Assembly (NCBI GenBank): GCA_037143735.1
Contig: JBAWYD010000058.1
Coordinates: 1-15,984 of the forward strand
DNA from: JAPLJQ01 sp037143735
GTDB taxonomy: Bacteria; Desulfobacterota; Syntrophia; Syntrophales; UBA2185
Reading direction: 5' to 3'
DNA length: 15,984 nt
The position numbers and the translations under genes were made by a program. Each line of letters opens with the position of its first letter. The first letter of the stretch is position 1. The notes under the pieces were generated by a model, which was not told the origin of the DNA, ran no database searches, and saw only the letters and a list, made by a program, of their open reading frames with translations. Positions 1 through 7,697 of this stretch are shown piece after piece.

Positions 1-1319
1 AGGGTACCTTTCCCACTTGCGATGACGATGATCCCCCGTGCTGCCAGCTCTTTCGTGATGGACCTTCCTCTGCCGGCTTTCATCGCCTGGGTGCGGCTCA
101 TGACCCGCCCTGCACCGTGGCAGGTGCTTCCAAAGGTCTCTGCAAACGCCTTCTCCGTCCCGGCAAGGACGTAGGAACCGGTTCCCATATCACCGGGAAT
201 CAAGACAGGCTGGCCGGTCTTCCTGTACTGTGCAGGAAGGGCGGCGTGTCCCGGTGGCAGCGCACGTGTTGCGCCTTTCCGGTGGATACACAGGGTTGTT
301 TCCTTTCCATCAACGATAAATTGTTCGATCCTGGCGATGTTGTGACAGACATCATAAAGAAGACGCATGCCGAGCTCTCGGGGCCCCTTCCTAAGAACTT
401 TTTCAAACGTTTCCCGCGTCAAGTGCATGAGCATCTGGCGGTTGGCCCAGGCATAATTAGCGGCACAGGCCATGGCGGCCAGATAATCCTTCCCCCGGTT
501 TGAACCCAGATATGTGCATGCCAGTTGTCTGTCGGGCAGGGGAAATTCCAACTCACCAACATGTTTAACCATCCTGGCCAGATAATCATCACAGACCTGA
601 TACCCCAATCCCCGGGAACCGCTATGGATCAAAACGGCAATCTGATCCTTTTCCAGTCCGAAGGCAGAAGCCGCCTTCTCATCAAAGATCTCTTCAACGA
701 CCTCAATTTCCAGGAAATGGTTGCCTGAACCCAGTGTCCCCAGTTGCTCTCTCCCCCGCTCAATGGCCCTGTCACTGAGCTTATCGGGATCGGCTCCCCC
801 CATCTTACCCCGGTCTTCCGTCGTTTCCAGATCCTCCGCCGATCCATACCCGTGATCAACGGCCCACTTCGCCCCTTCTACAAGAACCTTCTTTTCCTCC
901 CGGGCGGAAAGTTTGAGGACGCCCTTTGAACCCACTCCCGTGGGGATATCTTTGAACAGCGCCACGACAAGCTCCTGCAGTCGAGTGCGGATGTCGTCGA
1001 TATGGAGACGGGTGGTCATCAATCTGCACCCGCAGTTGATGTCATATCCGACACCGCCGGGTGAGATGACGCCTTTTTCCATGTCAAAAGCCGCAACGCC
1101 CCCGATGGGAAAACCGTAACCCCAGTGCATATCCGGCATGGCGAGAGAATATTTCACAATGCCGGGCAGATGGGCCACATTCGCCACCTGTTTCGGGCTC
1201 TCGTCGGCGCCCATTTCCTTGATCAGGCGTTCGCTCGAATAGATGATCCCGGGGACCCTCATACCGCCCGTTTGAGGGATCATCCAGCGGCAATCATCTA
1301 TCTTCTTCATTTCAGACAT
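1..1319 (-). CDS. rtcB: RNA-splicing ligase RtcB (3' end beyond window)
   Basis: RtcB joins RNA 2',3'-cyclic phosphate (or 3'-phosphate) ends to 5'-OH ends using GTP and a divalent metal. An unbroken reading frame of 439 residues runs from ATG at 1319 to the window edge; full-length relatives are about 480 residues, so roughly 40 are missing. The active-site signatures sit almost exactly where the Pyrococcus enzyme has them: DINCGC (D93, C96), GNHFLE (N200, H201), IHSGSRG (H232), CHNIAR (H326) and CHGAGR, whose H401 should be the guanylylated histidine. The start overlaps the archease stop by 8 bp and follows an AGGGTGA ribosome site; a second in-frame ATG at 1310 is less well placed. Adjacency to archease, its known activator, supports the call. 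No rtcR or rtcA is visible. I checked the frame at several points and found no frameshift. Confidence 0.95.
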   Translation of the reverse strand, partial: MSEMKKIDDCRWMIPQTGGMRVPGIIYSSERLIKEMGADESPKQVANVAHLPGIVKYSLAMPDMHWGYGFPIGGVAAFDMEKGVISPGGVGYDINCGCRLMTTRLHIDDIRTRLQELVVALFKDIPTGVGSKGVLKLSAREEKKVLVEGAKWAVDHGYGSAEDLETTEDRGKMGGADPDKLSDRAIERGREQLGTLGSGNHFLEIEVVEEIFDEKAASAFGLEKDQIAVLIHSGSRGLGYQVCDDYLARMVKHVGELEFPLPDRQLACTYLGSNRGKDYLAAMACAANYAWANRQMLMHLTRETFEKVLRKGPRELGMRLLYDVCHNIARIEQFIVDGKETTLCIHRKGATRALPPGHAALPAQYRKTGQPVLIPGDMGTGSYVLAGTEKAFAETFGSTCHGAGRVMSRTQAMKAGRGRSITKELAARGIIVIASGKGT

Positions 1320-1731
1320 CAAAAATCACCCTGCCCGTCCATCCTTCGGCCGTGTTTCCCACAGTAACCTGGTGATAGGTCACCGCCTTGATTTCCATAT
1401 TGATCCTGTGCCTTGCCGGATCGAACGGCTCGCCGGATACCTGTGCCTCCAGATGATTCGGGTCCATTTTCATAATCGAAAATTCTTTCAGGAGCAACCC
1501 CTCTCCGTTAAACAGGTAAAGGATTTCACGCAGATAGTTCACAAGAAGATCTTCCCGGCCTTCACCCTCCACCACGACCTGCCTTTCCTCTGTCGTCCGG
1601 ACGATACTGAGATCCGTGATGATGTCAAAAATGGCAAATGCGGCGTTGGCAAACAATTCCGGCAGCGTTTTTCCGTATATCTCCACCCCCAGATCCGCCG
1701 TATGATCGAAGATTGTATACCTTGCCGACAT
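1312..1731 (-). CDS. Archease, RtcB activator protein
   Basis: A 139-residue protein, the usual archease length. It opens with the family signature FDHTADLG (residues 8-15), with acidic and histidine residues typical of the metal-binding site, has AVTYHQ near residues 116-121, and ends in VIFDV. Archease binds RtcB and promotes guanylylation and multiple turnover of the ligase. Its stop codon lies inside the start of rtcB, so the two are probably translationally coupled and made together. The gap to gyrA upstream is 35 bp with no obvious terminator, so the pair may be transcribed from the gyrA promoter. The ribosome site (AAGAG) is weak. Confidence 0.93.
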   Translation of the reverse strand: MSARYTIFDHTADLGVEIYGKTLPELFANAAFAIFDIITDLSIVRTTEERQVVVEGEGREDLLVNYLREILYLFNGEGLLLKEFSIMKMDPNHLEAQVSGEPFDPARHRINMEIKAVTYHQVTVGNTAEGWTGRVIFDV

Positions 1732-1766
1732 GTATAGACTCTTTGATATCTTTGAAAAAAATGACC

Positions 1767-4289
1767 CTAAAAAGCATCATCCGGGCCGCCGGCTTCATCG
1801 GGAATGTCATCCCCCATCTCTTCCGGCAAATCCTCCGGGAAAATAACGCTGTCTTTCTCTTCCGTTTCCTTTTCGGCGCGGGCGAGACCCACCAATTTTT
1901 CATCGGGATCCAGCTCGATCAGTTTCACGCCCTGGGTTACCCTGTGGATCAGGGGGATTTCTGCAATCTTCAGACGGATGATCTTGCCGGCGTTGCTGAT
2001 CAGAATGATGTCCTCATCGCCCGTCACCTGAAGAATTCCGGAGACATCACCCACCTTGGGGACGGTTTTGAGGTTGATGGTCCCCTTCCCGCCGCGGCTC
2101 TGCAGCCGGTATTCCTCCGCGGCCGTCCTCTTGCCGTATCCTTTTTCGGACACCGTCATGATGTAATTGCCTTCCGTCGGAATTTCCATCCCGACCACGA
2201 CATCGTCGTCTTCCATGCGGATGCCGATGACGCCCCGGGCAGTTCTTCCCATTTCCCGCACGTCTTCTTCATGGAAACGAATGGATTGCCCTTTCCGGGT
2301 TCCAAGGAAGATATCCTGATCTCCCCTCGTTAATTGAACGTCGATCAGTTCATCCCCCTCATCGATCGAGATGGCAATGATCCCCCCTGCGCGCGGGTTG
2401 GAATAGGCCGTCAGGTCGGTTTTTTTGATCACGCCTCTTTTTGTGACCATGACCACCGATTTATCCTGGGTGAATTCACGAATGGGAAGAATTGCCGCCA
2501 GCTTTTCTCCTTCCGAAAGATTGATCAGGTTGACAATGGCCTTCCCTTTCGCCGCCCGTCCCGCCTGCGGAAGCTGGTAGACTTTCAGCCAGTAGAGCCT
2601 TCCCATATTTGTGAAGATCAGGACATAATGATGGGTGGAGGCGATAAAGATTTTTTCAACAAAATCTTCTTCCTTGGTGCCCATGCCGACCTTTCCCTTG
2701 CCGCCGCGTCGCTGGCTCTTATAAAGGCTCACCGGATTTCGCTTAATATAACCGTAATGAGATACCGTCACGACCATGTCTTCCTCGACGATCATATCCT
2801 CAATATCAATATCCTCGACCCTGACCACGATTTCCGTCCGCCTTTCATCGCCATACTTTTTCTTGATGTCCCCAAGTTCCGTCACGATGATATCGAGTAC
2901 CTTATTCGGATCATCCAGGATGCCCTGCAGGGTTGTGATCAACTGGGACAATTCTTTGTGTTCCTCAAGAATCTTGTCCCGCTCAAGCCCTGTGAGCCTC
3001 TGGAGCCGCATGTCCAGGATGGCTCTGGCCTGAATCTCCGTAAAGCCAAATCTCTCGGAGAGGGACTGCGCGGCCTCCTGGGGACTTTTGGCTCTCTTGA
3101 TGAGTTGAACCACTTCGTCAATATGGTTCAGGGCAATGATCAGCCCTTCCAGGATATGAGCCCTTTCCTTTGTTTTACGGAGGTCAAAGATGGTTCTGCG
3201 GGTAATGACCTCCTTGCGGAAATCCACAAATCGCTGAAGGACCTCCTTCAAATTGAGAACCTTCGGCTGGTTGCGGTCAATCGCCAGCATGAGAACGCTG
3301 AAATTTGTCTCCATCTGGGTATGTTTGTAAAGCTGGTTAAAAATCACACCGGATGGCTCGTCCTTCTTCAGGTCTATAACGATCCGGATTCCTTCCCGGT
3401 CCGATTCGTCCCTGAGATCGGATATGCCTTCAATCTTTTTCTCTTTCACCAGTTCGGAAATCTTCTCGATCAGATTTGCCTTATTCACGAGATAGGGAAG
3501 CTCCGTGACAATGATGCTTTCCCTGTCGTTCCTCGCATTTCTCTCGATGATCGCCCTGGCCCTCATGCGGATGGAGCCCCTACCCGTATGGTAGGCGGAG
3601 CTAATCCCTTCCTTCCCGTTTATAAAAGCGGCTGTGGGGAAATCGGGGCCTTTAATATAAAACATCAGTTCCTCAATGGTAATTTCGGGATTGTGGATCA
3701 GGGCAATCGTCCCGTCAATAAGCTCGCTCAAGTTCTGGGGCGGGATATTCGTTGCCACACCCACGGCAATTCCGGAAGAACCGTTCAGTAGAAGCGCGGG
3801 AATCCGCGCGGGCAGCACCGTAGGCTCCTGCATGGAGGCGTCGTAATTGGGGACAAAATCGACTGTTTCCTTTTCAAGGTCGGCAAGCATTTCCTCGGCA
3901 AGCCTGTCCATCCGGATTTCCGTGTATCTCATTGCAGCAGGCGGATCTCCATCGACGCTGCCGAAATTCCCCTGTCCGTCAATCAGGGGGTAGCGCATGG
4001 AGAAGTCCTGGGCCATCCGGACAATGGTATCATAGGCGGCGGCATCGCCGTGGGGATGATACTTACCGATGATATCCCCGACGATCCTGGCGGATTTTTT
4101 ATAGGCTTTGTTCCAGACGTTCCCCATCTCCGACATGGCGAAAAGGACCCGGCGGTGGACCGGCTTCATGCCGTCCCGGACATCCGGAATAGCGCGGCCG
4201 ATGATCACGCTCATGGCGTAATCCATGTAGGATTTTTTCATCTCGTCTTCGATATTGATGGGAATGTTCTTCTGGTGAATCTGTTCCAT
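1767..4289 (-). CDS. gyrA: DNA gyrase subunit A
   Basis: This is the breakage-reunion subunit of type II topoisomerase, which works with GyrB to introduce negative supercoils. I start it at ATG 4289 (MEQIHQKNIPIN), giving 840 residues. An upstream TTG at 4343 would add 18 residues unlike any GyrA, and a GAGGG lies 11 nt before the ATG. With this start the catalytic tyrosine is Y122 (AMRYTEIR), as in E. coli. The quinolone region reads GDAAAYD (81-87), with Ala at position 83 and Asp at 87. The GyrA box QRRGGKG (526-532) marks the DNA-wrapping C-terminal pinwheel, and a second box-like SRGGKGT lies further on. The last roughly 35 residues are strongly acidic, as in regulatory GyrA tails. The gene is separated from gyrB by a divergently placed ACT gene. 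Confidence 0.97.
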   Translation of the reverse strand: MEQIHQKNIPINIEDEMKKSYMDYAMSVIIGRAIPDVRDGMKPVHRRVLFAMSEMGNVWNKAYKKSARIVGDIIGKYHPHGDAAAYDTIVRMAQDFSMRYPLIDGQGNFGSVDGDPPAAMRYTEIRMDRLAEEMLADLEKETVDFVPNYDASMQEPTVLPARIPALLLNGSSGIAVGVATNIPPQNLSELIDGTIALIHNPEITIEELMFYIKGPDFPTAAFINGKEGISSAYHTGRGSIRMRARAIIERNARNDRESIIVTELPYLVNKANLIEKISELVKEKKIEGISDLRDESDREGIRIVIDLKKDEPSGVIFNQLYKHTQMETNFSVLMLAIDRNQPKVLNLKEVLQRFVDFRKEVITRRTIFDLRKTKERAHILEGLIIALNHIDEVVQLIKRAKSPQEAAQSLSERFGFTEIQARAILDMRLQRLTGLERDKILEEHKELSQLITTLQGILDDPNKVLDIIVTELGDIKKKYGDERRTEIVVRVEDIDIEDMIVEEDMVVTVSHYGYIKRNPVSLYKSQRRGGKGKVGMGTKEEDFVEKIFIASTHHYVLIFTNMGRLYWLKVYQLPQAGRAAKGKAIVNLINLSEGEKLAAILPIREFTQDKSVVMVTKRGVIKKTDLTAYSNPRAGGIIAISIDEGDELIDVQLTRGDQDIFLGTRKGQSIRFHEEDVREMGRTARGVIGIRMEDDDVVVGMEIPTEGNYIMTVSEKGYGKRTAAEEYRLQSRGGKGTINLKTVPKVGDVSGILQVTGDEDIILISNAGKIIRLKIAEIPLIHRVTQGVKLIELDPDEKLVGLARAEKETEEKDSVIFPEDLPEEMGDDIPDEAGGPDDAF

Positions 4290-4372
4290 AATTCTCAAGC
4301 CCTCATCATACGTTTTTATTTCCCAAAAGCCCTGTAATTTCAAACACTAAAACTACAGACATTTCGTGTCGG

Positions 4373-4401
4373 ACTATAACACTTTTTACCGGAGAAGTCG
4401 C
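4373..4401 (-). promoter_or_regulatory. Weak candidate promoter for gyrA
   Basis: Read on the minus strand, a TATAGT -10 (4373-4378) lies 17 bp after a poor -35 hexamer GCGACT (4396-4401), about 84 bp before the gyrA ATG. Only half of the -35 matches consensus. gyrA needs its own promoter because the preceding gene on this side is transcribed in the opposite direction, so some promoter must lie in 4290-4680. This is the best hexamer pair I see. Confidence 0.35.
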
Positions 4402-4474
4402 CTTTTTTTTATTTTTGTGCCGATTTCATATGTGGCGGACGAAAGCCGTGGCTTGCAAACTGCAACTTTTTATC

Positions 4475-4503
4475 TTGACGTTATATGACTGGTGCTATAT
4501 AAA
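4475..4503 (+). promoter_or_regulatory. Sigma70-type promoter of the ACT-domain gene
   Basis: TTGACG (4475-4480), a 17-bp spacer, then TATAAA (4498-4503): ten of twelve positions match consensus. An A/T-rich stretch (AACTTTTTAT) lies just upstream, like an UP element. An overlapping TATATA at 4496 is an alternative -10. Expected transcription start is near 4510, which leaves a leader of about 170 nt before the ACT start codon. Confidence 0.7.
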
Positions 4504-4681
4504 TAATTTTACTAAGTTTATGATATATTTCCCGTTGATGATCCTTCTCGTGCAGTCGGTGCTCATGCGGGTATCTCTCATGCGGCGCCTCCCCTGAACC
4601 GGATTATCTCAGCAAAGTAGAACCATCGATCAGACGTCAACATCATAATAACGTTTCTCTCATAAAAAAGGAGGTAACGAC
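4504..4681 (+). promoter_or_regulatory. Long 5' leader of the ACT gene with possible leader peptide
   Basis: The predicted transcript has about 170 nt before the ACT start. I do not recognise a known riboswitch or T-box core in it. A 25-codon frame (ATG 4520 to TGA 4597) encodes a peptide rich in Leu, Val, Ile and Met (MIYFPLMILL at its start) but has no clear ribosome site. Its last codons contain CCTCC (4588-4592), which can pair with the GGAGG (4670-4674) of the ACT ribosome site. No GC-rich hairpin with a U-run is present, so transcription attenuation is not supported; translational control is possible. It also holds a 9-bp direct repeat. Confidence 0.35.
4562..4585 (+). repeat. Direct repeat CTCATGCGG x2 in the ACT leader
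   Basis: CTCATGCGG occurs at 4562-4570 and again at 4577-4585, 15 bp start to start, inside the leader of the ACT gene. It could be paired protein-binding sites, or the spacing and identity could reflect a local duplication. Within the candidate leader peptide both copies encode L-M-R, so coding constraint is another explanation. Confidence 0.6.
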
Positions 4682-5107
4682 ATGCTAAAGAAAGCGATGA
4701 TGACAAAACAGATCTCCGTAACTGTGGTCAACAAGATTGATGTGCTGGACATCATGGCAGGGTATCTGGCGGATCGCGGAATCAACATCGAGGCAGTAGC
4801 GGGCTATGAAATACCGGGGTCTGACCAAGTCGTCATCTCGCTGGTCGTAGACAATACCCCGCGAGCCATCGAGGCGATAAACAAAAGAGGGTTCGGCGCC
4901 GTTGAGGAAAAAGATGTCCTTCTGGTCGAACTCGATAACAAGCCGGGGGCCTTAAAGAACGTTACAAGCTTATTAGCGCACAAGAATATTAATATCAGTT
5001 ATATCTATGCCACTGCGAGCCCTGGAGCGTCTCCCGTCAGGGTGATTCTGTCCACAGGTGATAACAACGCGGCCTTCGTTGCGTTGAAAAAAGCCGCCAC
5101 GAAATAG
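4682..5107 (+). CDS. Tandem ACT-domain protein (amino-acid-binding regulator)
   Basis: A 141-residue protein made of two ACT domains and nothing else. Domain 1 is about residues 9-72 (ISVTVVNKIDVLDIMAGYL) and lacks the usual Pro-Gly ligand turn. Domain 2 is about 77-141 and has the canonical NKPGAL turn followed by LLAHKNINISYIYA. ACT pairs usually bind amino acids at a dimer interface and control an enzyme or regulator; stand-alone ones are of uncertain function, and I cannot assign the ligand or partner here. The start is secure: AAAGGAGGT lies 7 nt before the ATG. It is the only plus-strand gene, sits between gyrB (convergent) and gyrA (divergent), and has its own strong promoter. It is probably soluble and cytoplasmic, with no signal or membrane segment. 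Confidence 0.9.
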   Translation: MLKKAMMTKQISVTVVNKIDVLDIMAGYLADRGINIEAVAGYEIPGSDQVVISLVVDNTPRAIEAINKRGFGAVEEKDVLLVELDNKPGALKNVTSLLAHKNINISYIYATASPGASPVRVILSTGDNNAAFVALKKAATK

Positions 5108-5113
5108 TGGCCC

Positions 5114-5130
5114 ACCTTGCATCGCAAGGT
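5114..5130. terminator. Hairpin in the ACT/gyrB convergent junction
   Basis: ACCTTGC-ATC-GCAAGGT is a perfect 7-bp inverted repeat with a 3-nt loop in the 46-bp gap between the two convergent stop codons. The position suits a bidirectional terminator, but neither strand has a following U-tract, so intrinsic termination would be weak. Confidence 0.4.
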
Positions 5131-5153
5131 TGAGAAGGCCGGTAATGTATATT

Positions 5154-7562
5154 CTACACATCCAGGTTCGATGCGTATAAGGCGTTTTTGTAGATGAATT
5201 CTTTGCGGGGTTCCACATGGTCGCCCATGAGGGTGGTGAAGATTTGATCGGCGGTCACTACATCCTCCACCCTGACCTGGAGGAGGGTTCGCTGTTCGGG
5301 GTTCATGGTGGTCTCCCATAGCTGTTCGGGATTCATCTCGCCGAGACCCTTGTAGCGCTGGATCGAGAGACCTTTCTGCCCCATCGCTGTCACGTATGCC
5401 ACGAGGGCCGTCATACTTTCGAGCTCCTTCCTCCCCTTTTCCTCATCTTCCGTAACCATTACGTACGGCGCCTCGCCCAAGACGCTCACCTGATTGAGAA
5501 GTTCCTTGATTTCGATAAATCTCGGCGTTTTGAATATCTCCCGGTCGAGGACCGTGGTGAATATCTGCCCTTTCATCCGGTAATCGAAAATGATCTTATA
5601 TCCGCTGTGCTCCGGTTCAGGCTCTGTGCTGTAGTTCTCGAGTCTTGCACCAATGGCCATTCGAGTCCGCTTCGCCACTGTCAGAAGGGCTTCCTCGCTG
5701 TTGAAGTCCTTCGGGGAAAAGGCCGGATCGCCGGCCAGGATCTGCATGACCGTCCTGTTCTTGTCCTCTTTCTCAAAGCGATCCAGAACCGTTTCGATGC
5801 GCATCACCCTTTTGACAAGACCGAGGAGGCGGTTTCCCGTGATACTGCTTCCGTTGCCTGCGATGAGGGAGAGCTTGCTCACCCCGTTTTCGAGGATGTA
5901 CGTTTTCATTTCCTCTTCGTTATGGATATAGCGTTCTTTCTTCCGTTCCGTTACTTTAAAGAGAGGCGGCTGGGCGATGTAAAGATAGCCTCTCTCGATT
6001 AATTCTTTCATCTGCCGAAAAAAGAAAGTGAGGAGTAAGGTCCGGATGTGAAGGCCGTCCACATCGGCGTCGGTCATGATGATAACCTTGTGATAACGGA
6101 GCTTGCTGACATCGAAATCTCCTTCTTCCCGTCCGATGCCGGCGCCAAGGGCAGTAACAATGACCTTGATCTCTTCGTTTTGCAGCATCTTGTCGAAGCG
6201 GGCTTTCTCTACGTTGAGGATCTTGCCGCGTAGGGGTAGAATGGCCTGGTTTTTTCGGTCACGTCCCTGTTTGGCGCTACCTCCGGCGCTATCGCCTTCC
6301 ACAAGGTAGACCTCGCTCCGGGCGGGATCTCGCTCCTGGCAGTCGGCAAGTTTTCCGGGAAGGGCGCCGACCTCCAGGGCGCTTTTTCTTCGCGTGAGTT
6401 CCTTGGCACGCCGCGCCGCGTCCCGCGCTCTTGCGGCATCGAGGGTTTTGCCGATAATCTGCTTCGCCACCTGGGGATTCTCTTCCAGATAGCTCCCCAT
6501 TTTCTCATACACAATCCCCTCAACCAGCCCCTTTACCTCGCTGTTTCCCAGCTTGGTCTTTGTCTGTCCCTCAAACTGTGGTTCCTTAAGCTTGACGCTG
6601 ATGACGCATGAGAGGCCTTCCCGGACGTCTTCCCCCCGGAGGGCGTCTTTCCCGTTCTTGATGAGGTTGCTGTTCGTAGCGTAGGTGTTGATGACCCGCG
6701 TGAGGGCGGACTTGAAACCGCTCATGTGCGATCCGCCTTCCGTGGTGTTGATGCTGTTTGCGAATGAGAAGATGCTCTCGCTGTAGGTGTCGTTGTACTG
6801 CATGGCGACTTCCACCTGGCAATCGTCCTTGGCGCCGTCGAAATAGATCGGATTTTTATGAAGAATCCCTTTGTTGCGGTTTATGTATTCCACGAAAGAG
6901 ACGATTCCACCCTTGTAGAAGAATTCGTTCTTCTCTCCGTCCCTCTCGTCCGTGAGGGTAATTTTAACTCCCTTGTTCAGAAAGGCGAGTTCCCGGAGGC
7001 GGTTGGAAAGGAAATCGAAACTGAAATCAATATCCTCGAATATTTCATGATCGGGCTTGAAGGTGATCTTGGTTCCCCGACCTTTCGTTTTTCCGACAAC
7101 TTCCAGTTCATTTGCGGGCACGCCTCTGCTGTAGAACTGTCTGTATACTTTCTCATCCCTTCTCACTTCAAGTTCAAGGTATGACGAAAGGGCGTTGACG
7201 ACGGATACACCGACGCCGTGAAGGCCGCCGGATATCTTATAGCTGTCGTTGGAAAACTTTGCACCGGAGTGAAGCTTGGTAAGAACAACCTGGGCAGCAG
7301 AAACACCCTCTTCCTTGTGCATGTCCACGGGAATCCCGCGACCGTTGTCATCGACCATTACGCTGTTGTCCGCCCTGATCCTGACTTCAATATTATCACA
7401 AAACCCTGCGGCTGCCTCATCGATACTGTTGTCAACCACCTCATACACCAGGTGGTGTAGCCCTTCCTTGCCGGTATTGCCTATGTACATGGAAGGCCTT
7501 TTCCTAACAGCCTCAAGGCCTTCCAACACCTTTATACTGTCTGCACTATACTGATCCGTCAT
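5154..7562 (-). CDS. gyrB: DNA gyrase subunit B
   Basis: This is the ATPase subunit of gyrase, 802 residues, close to the 804 of E. coli. The GHKL ATPase domain shows E41 (general base) and N45 in EVVDNSIDE, DDNGRGIP (71-78) and GLHGVGVS (113-120). The TOPRIM domain has EGDSAGG (422-428), PLRGK (443-447) and the metal-binding DADVDG (498-503). Between QPPLFKV (531-537) and the C-terminal QRYKGLGEMNPEQLWE there is the long insertion characteristic of proteobacterial GyrB rather than the short Gram-positive form. ATG 7562 follows GGAAGGAG by 4-5 nt. It lies 135 bp after dnaN with no recF between and is likely co-transcribed with dnaN. Its 3' end converges on the ACT gene. Confidence 0.98.
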   Translation of the reverse strand: MTDQYSADSIKVLEGLEAVRKRPSMYIGNTGKEGLHHLVYEVVDNSIDEAAAGFCDNIEVRIRADNSVMVDDNGRGIPVDMHKEEGVSAAQVVLTKLHSGAKFSNDSYKISGGLHGVGVSVVNALSSYLELEVRRDEKVYRQFYSRGVPANELEVVGKTKGRGTKITFKPDHEIFEDIDFSFDFLSNRLRELAFLNKGVKITLTDERDGEKNEFFYKGGIVSFVEYINRNKGILHKNPIYFDGAKDDCQVEVAMQYNDTYSESIFSFANSINTTEGGSHMSGFKSALTRVINTYATNSNLIKNGKDALRGEDVREGLSCVISVKLKEPQFEGQTKTKLGNSEVKGLVEGIVYEKMGSYLEENPQVAKQIIGKTLDAARARDAARRAKELTRRKSALEVGALPGKLADCQERDPARSEVYLVEGDSAGGSAKQGRDRKNQAILPLRGKILNVEKARFDKMLQNEEIKVIVTALGAGIGREEGDFDVSKLRYHKVIIMTDADVDGLHIRTLLLTFFFRQMKELIERGYLYIAQPPLFKVTERKKERYIHNEEEMKTYILENGVSKLSLIAGNGSSITGNRLLGLVKRVMRIETVLDRFEKEDKNRTVMQILAGDPAFSPKDFNSEEALLTVAKRTRMAIGARLENYSTEPEPEHSGYKIIFDYRMKGQIFTTVLDREIFKTPRFIEIKELLNQVSVLGEAPYVMVTEDEEKGRKELESMTALVAYVTAMGQKGLSIQRYKGLGEMNPEQLWETTMNPEQRTLLQVRVEDVVTADQIFTTLMGDHVEPRKEFIYKNALYASNLDV

Positions 7563-7649
7563 CTTACTCCTTCCACTTCCTGAAAATGATGTAAATTTTT
7601 TATCCGAGTCGTTCCCTTATAAACGAGAATCCATAAATATCTTATAATA

Positions 7650-7679
7650 CTTGATTCCGGATCAAGTCCGGCATGACAG
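7650..7679. repeat. Palindromic dispersed-repeat-like element between dnaN and gyrB
   Basis: CTTGATTCCGGATCAAG (7650-7666) has arms CTTGAT/ATCAAG around TCCGG. An overlapping alternative stem pairs CCGGA with TCCGG, and the unit ends in GCATGACAG. The wording strongly resembles short palindromic units dispersed in many proteobacterial genomes (a 'cttgatccgg...tgaca' type). Only one copy is in this window, so repetition cannot be shown here. On the dnaN-gyrB transcript it would form a hairpin between the two genes. Confidence 0.55.
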
Positions 7680-7697
7680 TAAATATAAAAATTTTCG

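Noticed and set aside
254..274. CACGTG-centred sequence in rtcB and a TTTCACGTG at 14283-14291 in znuC as parS sites
   Set aside because: Both match parS only in the core and fail in the outer arms; both are inside conserved coding sequence.
1..1319. Possible frameshift or pseudogene in rtcB
   Set aside because: Frame register was checked at 1319, 860, 407 and the window edge, and all active-site motifs lie in one continuous frame; the gene is simply cut by the window end.
1638..2333. Plus-strand open frame opposite archease and the 3' end of gyrA
   Set aside because: Antisense to two well-supported genes, with low-complexity sequence and no recognisable domain.
2334..3791. Long plus-strand open frame of 485 codons opposite gyrA
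   Set aside because: It lies wholly antisense to the unmistakable gyrA coding sequence, has no family signature and arises from codon bias on the other strand.
4415..4597. 60-codon plus-strand frame in the ACT/gyrA gap
   Set aside because: It starts upstream of the predicted promoter, so the full frame would not be transcribed. Only its last 25 codons fall within the leader and are discussed there.
4504..4681. Riboswitch (T-box, SAM, glycine, lysine types) in the ACT leader
   Set aside because: None of the conserved cores of these classes could be recognised, and no terminator hairpin is present; a covariance-model search is needed to be certain.
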